Source: Virgibacillus chiguensis
Lineage (GTDB): Bacteria; Bacillota; Bacilli; Bacillales; Amphibacillaceae
Assembly: GCF_900129865.1 (NCBI RefSeq)
Contig: NZ_FQXD01000005.1
Coordinates: 223,227 to 284,196 of the forward strand
Direction of reading: 5' to 3'
DNA length: 60,970 nt
Shown here: positions 32,774 to 41,613 of the stretch, one piece after another
How positions within the stretch are numbered: the stretch's first letter is position 1
Layout: each line of letters opens with the position of its first letter
The notes under the pieces: model-generated
Database searches by the model: none
What the model saw: only the letters and a program-made list of their open reading frames with translations
Told to the model about the DNA's origin: nothing
Translations under genes and position numbers: made by a program

Positions 32774-34324
32774 TTATTTCCAATCTTCCATGTTCCAAAT
32801 GGTAGTGATCCAATTTTCATAAAAGGCTCGTTCATGGGAAACAAGTATTAATGTTCCGGTATATTGTTGTAAAGCTTCCATAAGAGCGTCTTTTGTCGCA
32901 ACATCTAAGTGATTGGTCGGTTCATCTAAAATTAGCACATTGCTTTTAGCAAGCATTAGCTTGCATAACCTTACTTTTGATTGTTCTCCACCGCTAAGAG
33001 AGTGCAGCTTTTGAAAGATATGTTCTGAGCGAAGTCCGCAACGCGCTAACGTTTTTCTTATTTCTTTTTGGGTCAAATCAGGATACGCGTTCCAGACTTC
33101 TTCTAAGGCCGTATGTTTTCCGACCGCTGGCATCTCTTGTTCAAAATAAGCGGGTCGCACGCGATCGCCAATGCTTACAATTCCATTTAGGGGCGGTAGC
33201 TTTCCTAGTAATGTCTTTAAAGTGGTCGTTTTCCCTATTCCGTTATGTCCTGTTAAGGCGATTTTTTCACCACGTTGTAATTTTACATTTACACCAGAAA
33301 ACAAGGCTGTTTTATAGCCGATAGTTAAGTCTTTTGATTCTAGTACGACGTTTGCCGGTTGTGCTGAAACGGAAAAGTTGAAAACAGGTTTTGGGTTATG
33401 GCTTAGCTTTTCCACACGTTCCATTTTGTTTAGCTTCTTTTCTCTACTTTTCGCTTGTTTGGCGGTAGAGGCACGTGCTTTATTTTTTTGAATATAGGTT
33501 TCTAATTTGCTAATTTCTTCTTGTTGTTTTTGATATGCAAGGTAAATTTGTCTTCTTCGTAGTTCATATGCTTGAAGAAAGTGCTCATAATTTCCCGGGT
33601 ACCTTGTCAATTGCTTGTGCTCAAGGTGGTAAATACATTGCACGACTTTGTTCATAAAACCTGTGTCATGTGTAATGAGAATAAAAGCATGCGGATACGT
33701 TTGTAAATAGGATGTGAGCCATGCAATATGAGCAGTATCTAAGTAGTTTGTCGGCTCATCTAATAATAAAATATCAGGCTCTTCTAGCAGTAACTTGCCC
33801 AGCAATAGTTTTGTTCGTTGTCCGCCACTTAATTGACTTACGTCTGTTTCCAGCCCAAGTTGTGAAATTCCAAGTCCTGCCGCTACTTCTTCTATTTTAG
33901 CGGGAATTTGATAGAAGTCATGTTGATCTAATTTTGCTTGAAGTTTGCTATAGTGATGCAATAATTCATCTAGGTTTTCTGGTTTGGCAGAAGCCATCTT
34001 CCCTGTAATAGCTAGCATTTCTTCTTCGGCTAAAAATAAATCTTGAAAAGCTGTTTGTAAAAACTGTCTGATTGATTGACCGCTATTTAGGTGAATATGC
34101 TGTTCTAAGCTTCCAACATGGGCTTTAGGGTGCCATTGTACAGTTCCTTCATCTGGGATTATATGTGTAGTAAGAATGTGAAACAGGGTTGATTTCCCAG
34201 CTCCGTTAGGTCCAACAAGCCCAATATGCTCTCCCTTTAGTAATCGAAAAGATATATCTTTTAATACGGTTTTATCACCATAACTATGGGTTAAGTTTTG
34301 CACGTCTAATAAACTCATGATCAT
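32774..34324 (-). CDS. yfmM: ABC-F family ATPase (YfmM-type)
   Basis: A 516-residue soluble protein with two ABC domains and no membrane segment. The first has Walker A GPNGAGKST (near 37) and signature LSGGQRTKLLLG; the second has GHNGIGKTT and LSGGEQSKVRL. A basic, helical P-site tRNA interaction linker lies between (about 240-320). ABC-F proteins act on the ribosome, relieving stalls or antibiotics. The N-terminus closely resembles B. subtilis YfmM as I remember it. ATG 34324 overlaps the stop of an upstream frame (TGATG) and has AGGAG five bases upstream. The leader carries a terminator, a feature of inducible ABC-F genes. Confidence 0.9.
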   Translation of the reverse strand: MIMSLLDVQNLTHSYGDKTVLKDISFRLLKGEHIGLVGPNGAGKSTLFHILTTHIIPDEGTVQWHPKAHVGSLEQHIHLNSGQSIRQFLQTAFQDLFLAEEEMLAITGKMASAKPENLDELLHHYSKLQAKLDQHDFYQIPAKIEEVAAGLGISQLGLETDVSQLSGGQRTKLLLGKLLLEEPDILLLDEPTNYLDTAHIAWLTSYLQTYPHAFILITHDTGFMNKVVQCIYHLEHKQLTRYPGNYEHFLQAYELRRRQIYLAYQKQQEEISKLETYIQKNKARASTAKQAKSREKKLNKMERVEKLSHNPKPVFNFSVSAQPANVVLESKDLTIGYKTALFSGVNVKLQRGEKIALTGHNGIGKTTTLKTLLGKLPPLNGIVSIGDRVRPAYFEQEMPAVGKHTALEEVWNAYPDLTQKEIRKTLARCGLRSEHIFQKLHSLSGGEQSKVRLCKLMLAKSNVLILDEPTNHLDVATKDALMEALQQYTGTLILVSHERAFYENWITTIWNMEDWK

Positions 34325-34581
34325 CAATTCTCCTTTTTGCTAATAGTTATCAAATAAATTGCTTGCAAGTACAAGGAGATACTACGCGAACGAAATGGAT
34401 GATAAGAAGCTCCATTAGAGCACGTGCTTATGCTATTTATAGCATATAAAAAAGCAGAGCGCACGGCCCTGCTCAAAACTGATGAAATGAGTATATACGT
34501 ATCTTTCATCATATTATATAATGAGTTCAGGTAATTATCCGCTGCTTGTACCTTGCAAGGCTTGTTTTGAAAAAAGGGCAT
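34324..34581 (-). CDS. Candidate upstream reading frame coupled to yfmM
   Basis: An 85-codon frame from ATG (GGGAG four bases upstream) reads through the attenuator hairpin, and its TGA overlaps the yfmM ATG. The product (MPFFQNKPCKVQAADNYLNS at the start) resembles nothing known. Its exact 4-base overlap suggests translational coupling, but the frame could be accidental. Confidence 0.3.
   Translation of the reverse strand: MPFFQNKPCKVQAADNYLNSLYNMMKDTYILISSVLSRAVRSAFLYAINSISTCSNGASYHPFRSRSISLYLQAIYLITISKKEN
34446..34475 (-). terminator. Attenuator in the yfmM leader
   Basis: On the minus strand AGCAGGGC pairs with GCTCTGCT (one G·U) around CGTGC and is followed by a T6 run, about 120 bases before the yfmM start. 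This is the usual place for a premature terminator in an antibiotic- or stall-responsive leader. Confidence 0.75.
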
Positions 34582-34594
34582 ACTTCTCCCGTCG

Positions 34595-34633
34595 TTAAGC
34601 ACAAGCAATTTGAAGCACAGCAGATAATAACAT
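34595..34633 (-). CDS. Candidate 12-residue leader peptide of yfmM
   Basis: ATG follows AAGG by six bases (GGAG is further upstream) and encodes MLLSAVLQIACA before TAA, about 120 bases ahead of the attenuator. A short peptide here is what ribosome-mediated attenuation needs; it is not otherwise supported. Confidence 0.4.
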   Translation of the reverse strand: MLLSAVLQIACA

Positions 34634-34806
34634 AGATAACCTTCACTCCTTTGATTTGAAATTTAAGAATTGTACTATTAATATAGCACACTGTTATTAA
34701 ATAATGCAACGATTCTTAAAATCCTTATGTGTCATTTTTGATGGTGAACCAACCTGTACTAATGGGGCGTATGCAAATTTTCTTTACTATCTTTTAGGTA
34801 CTTATT

Positions 34807-34882
34807 AAGAGTATAAAGGTTTATAGTAGAAGAAAAATAAAGGCTTTTGCCATAAGAATTGGCGTCGAGTAAGTTGTTCTAA
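34807..34882 (+). repeat. SIR copy 12
   Basis: AGTATAAAGGTTTATAGTAG, GAAAAATAAAGGCTTTTGCC and AAGAATTGGCGTCGAGTAAG followed by TTGTTCTAAC. A diverged copy upstream of the DUF1648 gene. Confidence 0.6.
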
Positions 34883-34929
34883 CATATAAGTGAAACTGTT
34901 ATAAGAAATGCGGAAAGGAGGGAGAAGTG

Positions 34930-35436
34930 ATGAAAAAATCTTCCAAGCGACCACAAATGAAGATTCCTAAGACATGGGGAGAGCGAATTTGGAATGCTAT
35001 TGGTTATACGATTTTTTTAGGAACAATCATTTTTGTTATGCGGGTATGGAAATATGTACCAAATGAAGTGCCGGCTCATTTTAATAGTGCCGGTGAAATC
35101 ACGCGTTGGGGTTCAAAATGGGAATTGCTTATCATACTTATACCCGGCATTTTTACTGCGACATTTATGGGGGTGATGGAAAGGTACCCTGAATTACATA
35201 ATTATCCAAAGCGCTTTAATGAAACAAATGCCAAAGCTTTTTATTTGCATAGTAGAAAAATGATGAATCAATTAAAGAACATTTGTCTGATTATTTTTTC
35301 AATAATTACATTGGAAAGTATTTTTATAGCAATGAACTGGTGGGAAGGTTTAGGTGCTTGGATGTTACCACTTCTTATTACATTCACTTTTTTCCCGTTA
35401 ATTTTAAGTTTCATGAAACGAAGGAAAATTAAATAG
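34930..35436 (+). CDS. DUF1648 membrane protein
   Basis: A 168-residue protein with four membrane helices and the DUF1648 motif VPAHFNSAGEITRWGSK (near 48-64) in the first external loop. Family members include SdpI-like immunity proteins, but the DUF1648 module alone does not fix a function. A GTG lies one codon upstream of the chosen ATG; AAGGAG is nine bases before it. A terminator follows, so it is monocistronic. Confidence 0.8.
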   Translation: MKKSSKRPQMKIPKTWGERIWNAIGYTIFLGTIIFVMRVWKYVPNEVPAHFNSAGEITRWGSKWELLIILIPGIFTATFMGVMERYPELHNYPKRFNETNAKAFYLHSRKMMNQLKNICLIIFSIITLESIFIAMNWWEGLGAWMLPLLITFTFFPLILSFMKRRKIK

Positions 35437-35465
35437 TAGTGAAGGATAGCATTCATGTAACTTTC

Positions 35466-35494
35466 TAAGTCTAGATCATTCTAGGCTTATTTTT
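35466..35494 (+). terminator. Terminator after the DUF1648 gene
   Basis: AAGTCTAGA pairs with TCTAGGCTT (one G·U) around TCAT, followed by ATTTTT. Confidence 0.75.
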
Positions 35495-35828
35495 AATAGT
35501 TATTATCTAATCTTGTGACTAGTTAATCGTTTTATGTTTAAAATTGGCTTTCAACAATCCATGTACATTTGTGAATTTATGATCAAAATAAACCATTATA
35601 TTCCTTAAATGACACAGTTAATGATAATTTCTATTAATATACGAAAATTGTACATTAAATTTTCGTTAATTTGTAACACATTTCGTGAACATTTATTGAC
35701 AGTTTAAGTATGGGGTTGTGCTCAAAAATATGTGGGATTATGATAATTAAACGGTAATTTGTTTAAAAGCAAAATACTAATTCTAAAATATATTACAACA
35801 ACATGAATCTAGGGGGAGGGGTATCCTT

Positions 35829-36794
35829 ATGAAATTGAAATGGGCCATATTAGGAGCTCTATTCACATTAACAGCAGTACTAACTGGCTGTGAACCGTTA
35901 ACGGTGCTTGATCCAAAAGGTCCACAAGCACAAACGCAAGCAGATGTGATTTGGATCTCTATTGCGATTATGGCATTTATCGTTATTACTGTATTTGTAA
36001 TGCTAGTATATATACTTATCAAATATCGAGGTTCGAAACAAGCCGATTCCTATGAGCCTCCACATATTGAAGGAAATAAAATAGTAGAAAGTATTGTAGT
36101 AGGAATACCAATTATTATTGTGGCTGTGCTTTCTATTATTTCTGTACAAAGCACGTATGATGTAGAGGCTAAGCCAGAAGGATATGGAGATAAAGAACCA
36201 TTGGTTGTTTATGCGTCTTCTTCTGACTGGAAATGGCATTTCAGCTACCCAGAACAAGATATTGAAACAGTCAACTATCTTTATGTGCCAACAGATAGAC
36301 CGCTAGAATTTAAGTTATATTCTTATGGACCAATAACAAGTTTTTGGATTCCACAGCTAGGCGGGCAAAAATATGCGATGTCAGATATGATTACGACATT
36401 ACATTTAGCAGCTGATGTTCCAGGTGAATTTATGGGACGTAACTCCAATTTTAGTGGGGAAGGGTTTGCTGAGAACACGTTTAATGTAACGGCAATGCCA
36501 CAGCAAGAGTTTGATGATTGGGTAAAAGAAGTAAAGCAAACGGCTAAACCATTAACAGAAGAAAAATTTGATGAGTTACTGGAACCTGGTCATTTAGGAC
36601 AATTAACATTTACGGGAACTCATTTGGGCTTTATGCCTCCACCAAAAGGACACCATGAGGGTCATGGGGCAGGTGGAGAGGACCATAGCGAGCATTCTTC
36701 GCATGAAAGTGAAAGCTCAGAGCATTCCGAACATGATAACAATAACAATGAGCATAATCATGAATCAGATGAAGCGGCAAGTCACAACGAGTAA
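35829..36794 (+). CDS. qoxA: Quinol oxidase aa3 subunit II
   Basis: A 321-residue lipoprotein (LTGC, Cys21) with two membrane helices (40-62, 85-105) and an external cupredoxin-like domain. The CuA ligand cysteines of cytochrome c oxidases are absent around GRNSNFSGEGFAENTF, which identifies a menaquinol oxidase. The last 50 residues are an unusually His/Glu/Ser-rich tail (GHHEGHGAGGEDHSEHSSHE and onward) that may bind metal. GGGGGAGGGG precedes the ATG. First gene of qoxABCD, after a 390-base gap containing its promoter. Confidence 0.95.
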   Translation: MKLKWAILGALFTLTAVLTGCEPLTVLDPKGPQAQTQADVIWISIAIMAFIVITVFVMLVYILIKYRGSKQADSYEPPHIEGNKIVESIVVGIPIIIVAVLSIISVQSTYDVEAKPEGYGDKEPLVVYASSSDWKWHFSYPEQDIETVNYLYVPTDRPLEFKLYSYGPITSFWIPQLGGQKYAMSDMITTLHLAADVPGEFMGRNSNFSGEGFAENTFNVTAMPQQEFDDWVKEVKQTAKPLTEEKFDELLEPGHLGQLTFTGTHLGFMPPPKGHHEGHGAGGEDHSEHSSHESESSEHSEHDNNNNEHNHESDEAASHNE

Positions 36795-36841
36795 GCATTC
36801 CGTCGGTTTACAACAGGATTTTCCAGAAGGGAGAAGAGAGA

Positions 36842-38788
36842 ATGGAGTTTTTTGAACGATTTGCCATACCGCATCCCAGTCCTGCCATATATGCATCTAT
36901 GGTTGCTATCGCTCTAACGACCATTGCGGTCGTTGTAGGGTTAACCTATTTTAAAAAATGGGGTTATTTATGGCGCGAGTGGTTGACAACGGTGGACCAT
37001 AAAAAAATAGGTATTATGTATATGATTTCTGCATTATTAATGCTATTTCGGGGTGGAGCAGATGCGTTAATGATGCGCGCACAAACGGCTGTACCTGAGA
37101 ATACATTACTTGATGCACAGCACTATAATGAAATTTTTACAACACATGGTGTCGTGATGATTATTTTCATGGCGATGGCGTTTATTATTGCATTAATGAA
37201 CTTTGTCATTCCGTTGCAAATTGGTGCACGTGATGTAGCATTTCCACGCTTAAATGCACTTAGTTTTTGGCTTTATTTTATGGGGGCAATGCTCCTTAAT
37301 ATATCATTCGTTATTGGTGGGTCACCAAGTTCTGGTTGGACATCGTATTTTCCGCTTGCAGGAAATGAACTCAGTCCATCTGTAGGAACGAATTATTACA
37401 TGCTTGCACTGCAAATATCGGGATTAGGTACGCTAATAACGGGGATTAATTTTATCGTAACGATTTTAAAAATGCGTGCTCCAGGTATGACATTAATGAA
37501 AATGCCAATGTTTACATGGGCTGGTTTAATTACAAACGTTATTATCGTATTTGCGTTCCCAGTATTAACGGTTGCTTTAGCAATGGGTACGATGGACCGT
37601 TTATTTGCAACTAATTTCTTCACTACGACAGACGGTGGTATGGATATGCTTTGGGCCAACCTGTTTTGGGTTTGGGGCCATCCAGAAGTATACATCTTAA
37701 TACTTCCTGCATTTGGTATATACAGTGAAATTATTCCAACGTTCGCTCGCAGGAATTTATATGGCTACACAACGATGGTTGTTTCCATGGTCGTTATATC
37801 TTTATTGTCCTTTGTCGTTTGGGTACACCACTTTTTTACGATGGGGCAAGGTGCGCTTGTAAATAGTATCTTCTCTATTACAACAATGGCGATTGCCGTA
37901 CCGACAGGAATAAAAATATTTAACTGGCTGTTTACGATGTGGAAAGGGAAGATCCAGTTTACTGTTCCGATGCTGTATTCGTTAGGGTTTATTCCAATCT
38001 TTACGATTGGAGGCGTGACAGGAGTTATGCTAGGTATGGCTTCTGCGGATTATCAATATCATAATACGATGTTCTTAGTAGCCCACTTCCACTTAGTTAT
38101 TATTCCAGGTGTCGTATTTGCTATGATCGCTGGTTTAACGTACTGGTGGCCGAAAATGTTTGGCTTTATGCTAAATGAACGAATTGGTAAATGGGGCTTC
38201 TGGTTTATTGCTGGAGGTACAGTTCTAGCATTCTTCCCAATGTTTATCTCTGGTTTAGATGGGCAAGCACGTCGTATGTATACCTACTCAGAAGGAACAG
38301 GCTTTGGAATTTGGAATATGCTTTCCTTTGTCGGCGCCATCGGTTTAGCGATCGGTTTTGCGCTGCTTGTATACAATATCTACTATAGTACGAGATATGC
38401 GTCTAGAGACATTGGAGACGATCCGTGGAATGCGCGTTCTTTAGAATGGGCAACACATAATCCAGTACCTGAATATAACTTTGCGATTACACCGCAAGTG
38501 AACTCTAGTGAGGCTTTCTGGGATGCGAAAAAACGTGGACATAAACTATTTAAAGCTGGTTACAAAGATATTCATATGCCAAACAATAGTGGAATTCCAT
38601 TTATTATGAGTGTGTTTTTCTTCATCTTCGGTTTTGCGTTTATCTTTAGTATGTGGATTACGGTTATCGTTTCATTAATTGCTATTTTAGCTTGTATGAC
38701 ATACCGATCCTTTGAAAAGGATGATGGTTATCATATTACTGCTGAAGAACTAAAGAAAGCAGAGTCGGAATTGCGAGGTGCTAAATAA
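36842..38788 (+). CDS. qoxB: Quinol oxidase aa3 subunit I
   Basis: A 648-residue haem-copper oxidase core with about 14 membrane helices. Visible motifs are the haem/CuB helix WVWGHPEVYILILPAFG (cross-linked His-Tyr), VWVHHFFTMG (CuB histidines) and FHLVIIPGVVFA near the haem ligands. It reduces oxygen to water and pumps protons. AAGGGAGAAGAG precedes the ATG. It overlaps qoxC by one base. Confidence 0.97.
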   Translation: MEFFERFAIPHPSPAIYASMVAIALTTIAVVVGLTYFKKWGYLWREWLTTVDHKKIGIMYMISALLMLFRGGADALMMRAQTAVPENTLLDAQHYNEIFTTHGVVMIIFMAMAFIIALMNFVIPLQIGARDVAFPRLNALSFWLYFMGAMLLNISFVIGGSPSSGWTSYFPLAGNELSPSVGTNYYMLALQISGLGTLITGINFIVTILKMRAPGMTLMKMPMFTWAGLITNVIIVFAFPVLTVALAMGTMDRLFATNFFTTTDGGMDMLWANLFWVWGHPEVYILILPAFGIYSEIIPTFARRNLYGYTTMVVSMVVISLLSFVVWVHHFFTMGQGALVNSIFSITTMAIAVPTGIKIFNWLFTMWKGKIQFTVPMLYSLGFIPIFTIGGVTGVMLGMASADYQYHNTMFLVAHFHLVIIPGVVFAMIAGLTYWWPKMFGFMLNERIGKWGFWFIAGGTVLAFFPMFISGLDGQARRMYTYSEGTGFGIWNMLSFVGAIGLAIGFALLVYNIYYSTRYASRDIGDDPWNARSLEWATHNPVPEYNFAITPQVNSSEAFWDAKKRGHKLFKAGYKDIHMPNNSGIPFIMSVFFFIFGFAFIFSMWITVIVSLIAILACMTYRSFEKDDGYHITAEELKKAESELRGAK

Positions 38789-39384
38789 TGCAAATAGATA
38801 AAACAAAACCACTAGAGTATAGCACAGAGCAAGGACGTTTAAATATTTTAGGATTTTGGATATTTATTGGTGCTGAAGTGATGTTATTTGCTACCCTGTT
38901 TGCCTCTTACTTTACATTAGTGGATCGAACTGGAAGTGGTCCTTCAGGATCGGAAATTTTTGAACTAACCCCTGTTTTAATCGAGACGTTACTTTTATTG
39001 ACAAGTAGTTTTACAATCGGTCTTGGCGTGCATGCAATGCGATTAGGTCGTACAAAGGCAATGCTAACCTTTTTTATCATCACGTTAGTATTAGGTCTTG
39101 CTTTTCTAGGTGTCGAGATTTATGAATTTGTGCATTACGTACATGTTGGAGCAGGTTTACAAACGAGTGCGTTTACGTCTATTTTATTAACGACACTAGG
39201 AACACATGGACTACACGTAACCTTTGGATTGTTCTGGGGTACTATGATCGTCATGCAAGTGATGAAACGTGGGCTAACACCAGCAACAGCGAATAAATCA
39301 TTCATTTTCTCCCTTTATTGGCACTTTTTAGATGTCGTTTGGATTTTCATCTTCAGCTTCATCTACTTGAAAGGAATGATGTAA
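38788..39384 (+). CDS. qoxC: Quinol oxidase aa3 subunit III
   Basis: A 198-residue, five-helix membrane protein of the CoxC family: GFWIFIGAEVMLFATLFASY near the start, GTHGLHVTFGLFWG in helix 4, and SLYWHFLDVVWIFIF at the end. It stabilises subunit I. Start and stop codons touch those of its neighbours, giving tight coupling. Confidence 0.96.
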   Translation: MQIDKTKPLEYSTEQGRLNILGFWIFIGAEVMLFATLFASYFTLVDRTGSGPSGSEIFELTPVLIETLLLLTSSFTIGLGVHAMRLGRTKAMLTFFIITLVLGLAFLGVEIYEFVHYVHVGAGLQTSAFTSILLTTLGTHGLHVTFGLFWGTMIVMQVMKRGLTPATANKSFIFSLYWHFLDVVWIFIFSFIYLKGMM

Positions 39385-39385
39385 A

Positions 39386-39670
39386 ATGAAGGAATTATTT
39401 CCAGCTAAACACGTATCGGGTTTTGTGTTCTCGCTCATTCTTACAGGTGTCGCCTTACTTGTTTATTTCATGGATATGTCATTTGCTGTAGGTATGACTA
39501 TCCTTGTCATTACCGCATTTGCCCAAGCAACGTTGCAGTTAGTCGTCTTTATGCACGCTGGCGAATCATCTGATAAAAGATCGATTTATATTAGTGTCAT
39601 ATATGGAATTGTTATAGCTATCCTCACTGTTTTAGGTACGCTATTAGCAATGATTTGGGGTTATGTATAA
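39386..39670 (+). CDS. qoxD: Quinol oxidase aa3 subunit IV
   Basis: A 94-residue protein with three membrane helices, typical CyoD/QoxD size, with ATLQLVVFMHAGES in the middle. Last gene of the operon, one base after qoxC, followed by a strong terminator. Confidence 0.95.
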   Translation: MKELFPAKHVSGFVFSLILTGVALLVYFMDMSFAVGMTILVITAFAQATLQLVVFMHAGESSDKRSIYISVIYGIVIAILTVLGTLLAMIWGYV

Positions 39671-39678
39671 AATAGAAG

Positions 39679-39714
39679 AAGAGCTATCCAGATGTTGTTG
39701 GATAGCTCTTTTTG
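39679..39714 (+). terminator. Terminator of qoxABCD
   Basis: AAGAGCTATCCA and TGGATAGCTCTT form a 12-bp stem followed by TTTTT. Confidence 0.9.
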
Positions 39715-39750
39715 CTCAACATGTATAAAAGTGACTACAGGCTAAATTTT

Positions 39751-39897
39751 CTAGATCTCACTTGTATTATCGATGGATGTAGCTATAGGGACATTTCCAA
39801 ACCCTGCTAGTTTGTCGTCCTTTTGCACATTATTAGTAAACAAAATGCCACCAATTAGAAGTGCTCCACAAGTAAATGAGACAATTAATTTTTTCAT
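39751..39897 (-). CDS. Signal-peptide precursor, copy 1 (NprX/Phr-like)
   Basis: A 48-residue pre-peptide, with AAGGAGG six bases before the ATG. The basic start MKK, a hydrophobic export segment (IVSFTCGALLIGGILF), a short polar linker (TNNVQKDDK) and the C-terminal LAGFGNVPIATSIDNTSEI give the classic export-and-cleave pheromone architecture. It is the second of two tandem genes directly downstream of an RRNPP regulator on the same strand. The mature peptide presumably comes from the conserved C-terminal part and is re-imported by an oligopeptide permease to bind the regulator. The exact cleavage site cannot be read from sequence. Confidence 0.8.
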   Translation of the reverse strand: MKKLIVSFTCGALLIGGILFTNNVQKDDKLAGFGNVPIATSIDNTSEI

Positions 39898-39944
39898 ATT
39901 ATTCCTCCTTACAATATAGTAAATACTACAGGCTATAGTAGTGT

Positions 39945-40091
39945 CTAAAAATCACTTGTATTATCGATGGATGTAGCTATAGGGACATTTCCATACCCTG
40001 CTAGTTTGTTCTCGTTTCCACCATAGCTAGTAAACAAGATTCCACCAATTAGAAGTGCTCCACAAGTAAATGAGACAATTAATTTTTTCAT
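39945..40091 (-). CDS. Signal-peptide precursor, copy 2 (NprX/Phr-like)
   Basis: A 48-residue paralogue of the adjacent pre-peptide. Residues 1-21 are identical and the linker differs (SYGGNEN). The C-terminus is LAGYGNVPIATSIDNTSDF, so VPIATSIDNTS is invariant while the flanks vary (F/Y at 33, EI/DF at the end). It starts 20 bases after the regulator's stop codon with AAGGAGG, so it is co-transcribed. The 194-base period and near-identical DNA show a recent tandem duplication. Confidence 0.82.
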   Translation of the reverse strand: MKKLIVSFTCGALLIGGILFTSYGGNENKLAGYGNVPIATSIDNTSDF

Positions 40092-40111
40092 ATATATTCC
40101 TCCTTACAATT

Positions 40112-41371
40112 TTAATAATTGATCATAACACTATTAGCTAACTTATAATACTGTGTAGATTTTTTATACTTCCCTATTTTTTCAAAATGCGATGCTACTA
40201 ATGTTGCATAAAATATTAAGTATTGATAGAATTTTTTTTGCTTTAAATATGGTAAAAATACATCTTCTAATACTATGGTAAGTTTGTTCAACTCTCCATT
40301 TAGCAAGTGTGTATATACTTGAAGGGTGTAATGATAAAATTTATAGTATTCTTCGTCTTGAGCTAGATGTAGCGCTTCTCTCCCAAGTTGCAAATATTTT
40401 TTCGTTTGTTCGTATTCCTTATTTTGGTAGAAGTTTTTTATTAAACTGGTAATCACTTCTAATTTAATTTTATAATCTGTATCTGTAGTGTTTAGGGCGA
40501 TTAAATAGTTTTCAATAGATTGTTTTGAATCTCCAATGCTAAAATAAAACATACCTAGATTAAGATAGGCTAACTGGATCACTTCTTTATTGTTGCTTAA
40601 CTTACCTAGATACAACGCCTGATTATAATTTGTTAATGCAAGTTCATTCATTTTAATTCGTTGGTATGAAATCCCTAGCAAGATATGACATTGCGCACAG
40701 CGTACAAAATTGTACTCTTGTTGAAACACGACCATAGCTTTGTTAGCATAATTAATCGTTTCTAATCCATTGGATAATTCGCAATATTCAATAGATATCG
40801 CATAATGCAAATCAGCAACTTCACTTTCGTTAATATCAGCTAATTGAATCGCTTTCTCTGCTTGTTGATAGCAATGTAAAGATTGTTGAAATTTTTCTTT
40901 AAAGGAGTAGTAATTTCCTTTAAATTTATTCCAGTAATATTTATGCGTAGCATTAAATGCGTCGGCCATTTCGTGCAGTTCATTCATCTTATGTAAAGCA
41001 CGTTTTAAGTCGCGTAAGACTACATAATAACGAATTTGATGAATTTCAAACATGATAGTTTGGTCGTTAATACTTCGATTCATTACTTCTTGCAATTCTT
41101 CAAATTTAGCTATCATTTCTTCTTTATCAAAACGGTCATAGAGGATGTCATACCATTGCTTACATTTTTCTTCTAATTGTATATCTGGCGTTTCTACAAG
41201 TTCAATGTCTAGGCGATTACAGAGCGATTGAATGATTTCTGGGTTGGCTTTTGCTTTTTGATTTTCTATTTTTGATAAATAGGATAAAGAAACAATACCT
41301 GCTGATAATTCTTCTTGTGTCATATTACGTTTCGTTCGCTGCAATTTAATAATAGAACCTATGTCTAACAA
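40112..41371 (-). CDS. NprR-like RRNPP quorum-sensing regulator
   Basis: A 419-residue regulator. The N-terminal XRE helix-turn-helix (4-60; IIKLQRTKRNMTQEELSAGI, SLSYLSKIENQKAKANPEII) is followed by about nine TPR-like helical repeats (100-415) forming a peptide-binding superhelix. Length and layout match NprR/PlcR-type RRNPP regulators, which bind a re-imported peptide and change DNA binding. TTG 41371 is eight bases after AGGAGGTGA; a GTG four codons upstream lies inside that site. Two tandem pre-peptide genes follow on the same strand, as nprX follows nprR. Target genes are not identifiable here; proteases or competence/sporulation genes elsewhere are typical. Confidence 0.85.
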   Translation of the reverse strand: MLDIGSIIKLQRTKRNMTQEELSAGIVSLSYLSKIENQKAKANPEIIQSLCNRLDIELVETPDIQLEEKCKQWYDILYDRFDKEEMIAKFEELQEVMNRSINDQTIMFEIHQIRYYVVLRDLKRALHKMNELHEMADAFNATHKYYWNKFKGNYYSFKEKFQQSLHCYQQAEKAIQLADINESEVADLHYAISIEYCELSNGLETINYANKAMVVFQQEYNFVRCAQCHILLGISYQRIKMNELALTNYNQALYLGKLSNNKEVIQLAYLNLGMFYFSIGDSKQSIENYLIALNTTDTDYKIKLEVITSLIKNFYQNKEYEQTKKYLQLGREALHLAQDEEYYKFYHYTLQVYTHLLNGELNKLTIVLEDVFLPYLKQKKFYQYLIFYATLVASHFEKIGKYKKSTQYYKLANSVMINY

Positions 41372-41583
41372 ATAGATAGTCACCTCCTAGATATGGCTTA
41401 TATTAACTCCTATTATACTAGTAATTTGTAATAATTTGTATTGGGAAAAAAGTGTGATTTTTCTAGTATATGCTTTGTAAAATAAGGTCTTATTACACTG
41501 TATTTTCTTTTTTGGGGAAAATGCGAGCTTGTGTCATGAGGGGGTTGTTATGAAACACTTTTTCTTCATATTTAATCTTCGTC

Positions 41584-41613
41584 TGGACAAAATTTGTAAA
41601 TTATAGATATACT
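41584..41613 (+). promoter_or_regulatory. Promoter of the GntR gene
   Basis: TGGACA, 18 bases, TATACT, about 46 bases before the start codon. The -10 overlaps the palindrome that follows. Confidence 0.55.

Noticed and set aside
39751-40091. Possibility that the two small genes are antimicrobial peptides or toxins
   Set aside because: Their tandem position immediately after an HTH-TPR regulator and the export-signal-plus-short-tail layout fit pheromone precursors better; no immunity or modification gene is nearby.
40112-41371. Phage arbitrium (AimR) identity for the HTH-TPR regulator
   Set aside because: No prophage genes surround it, and length and layout fit NprR-type regulators.
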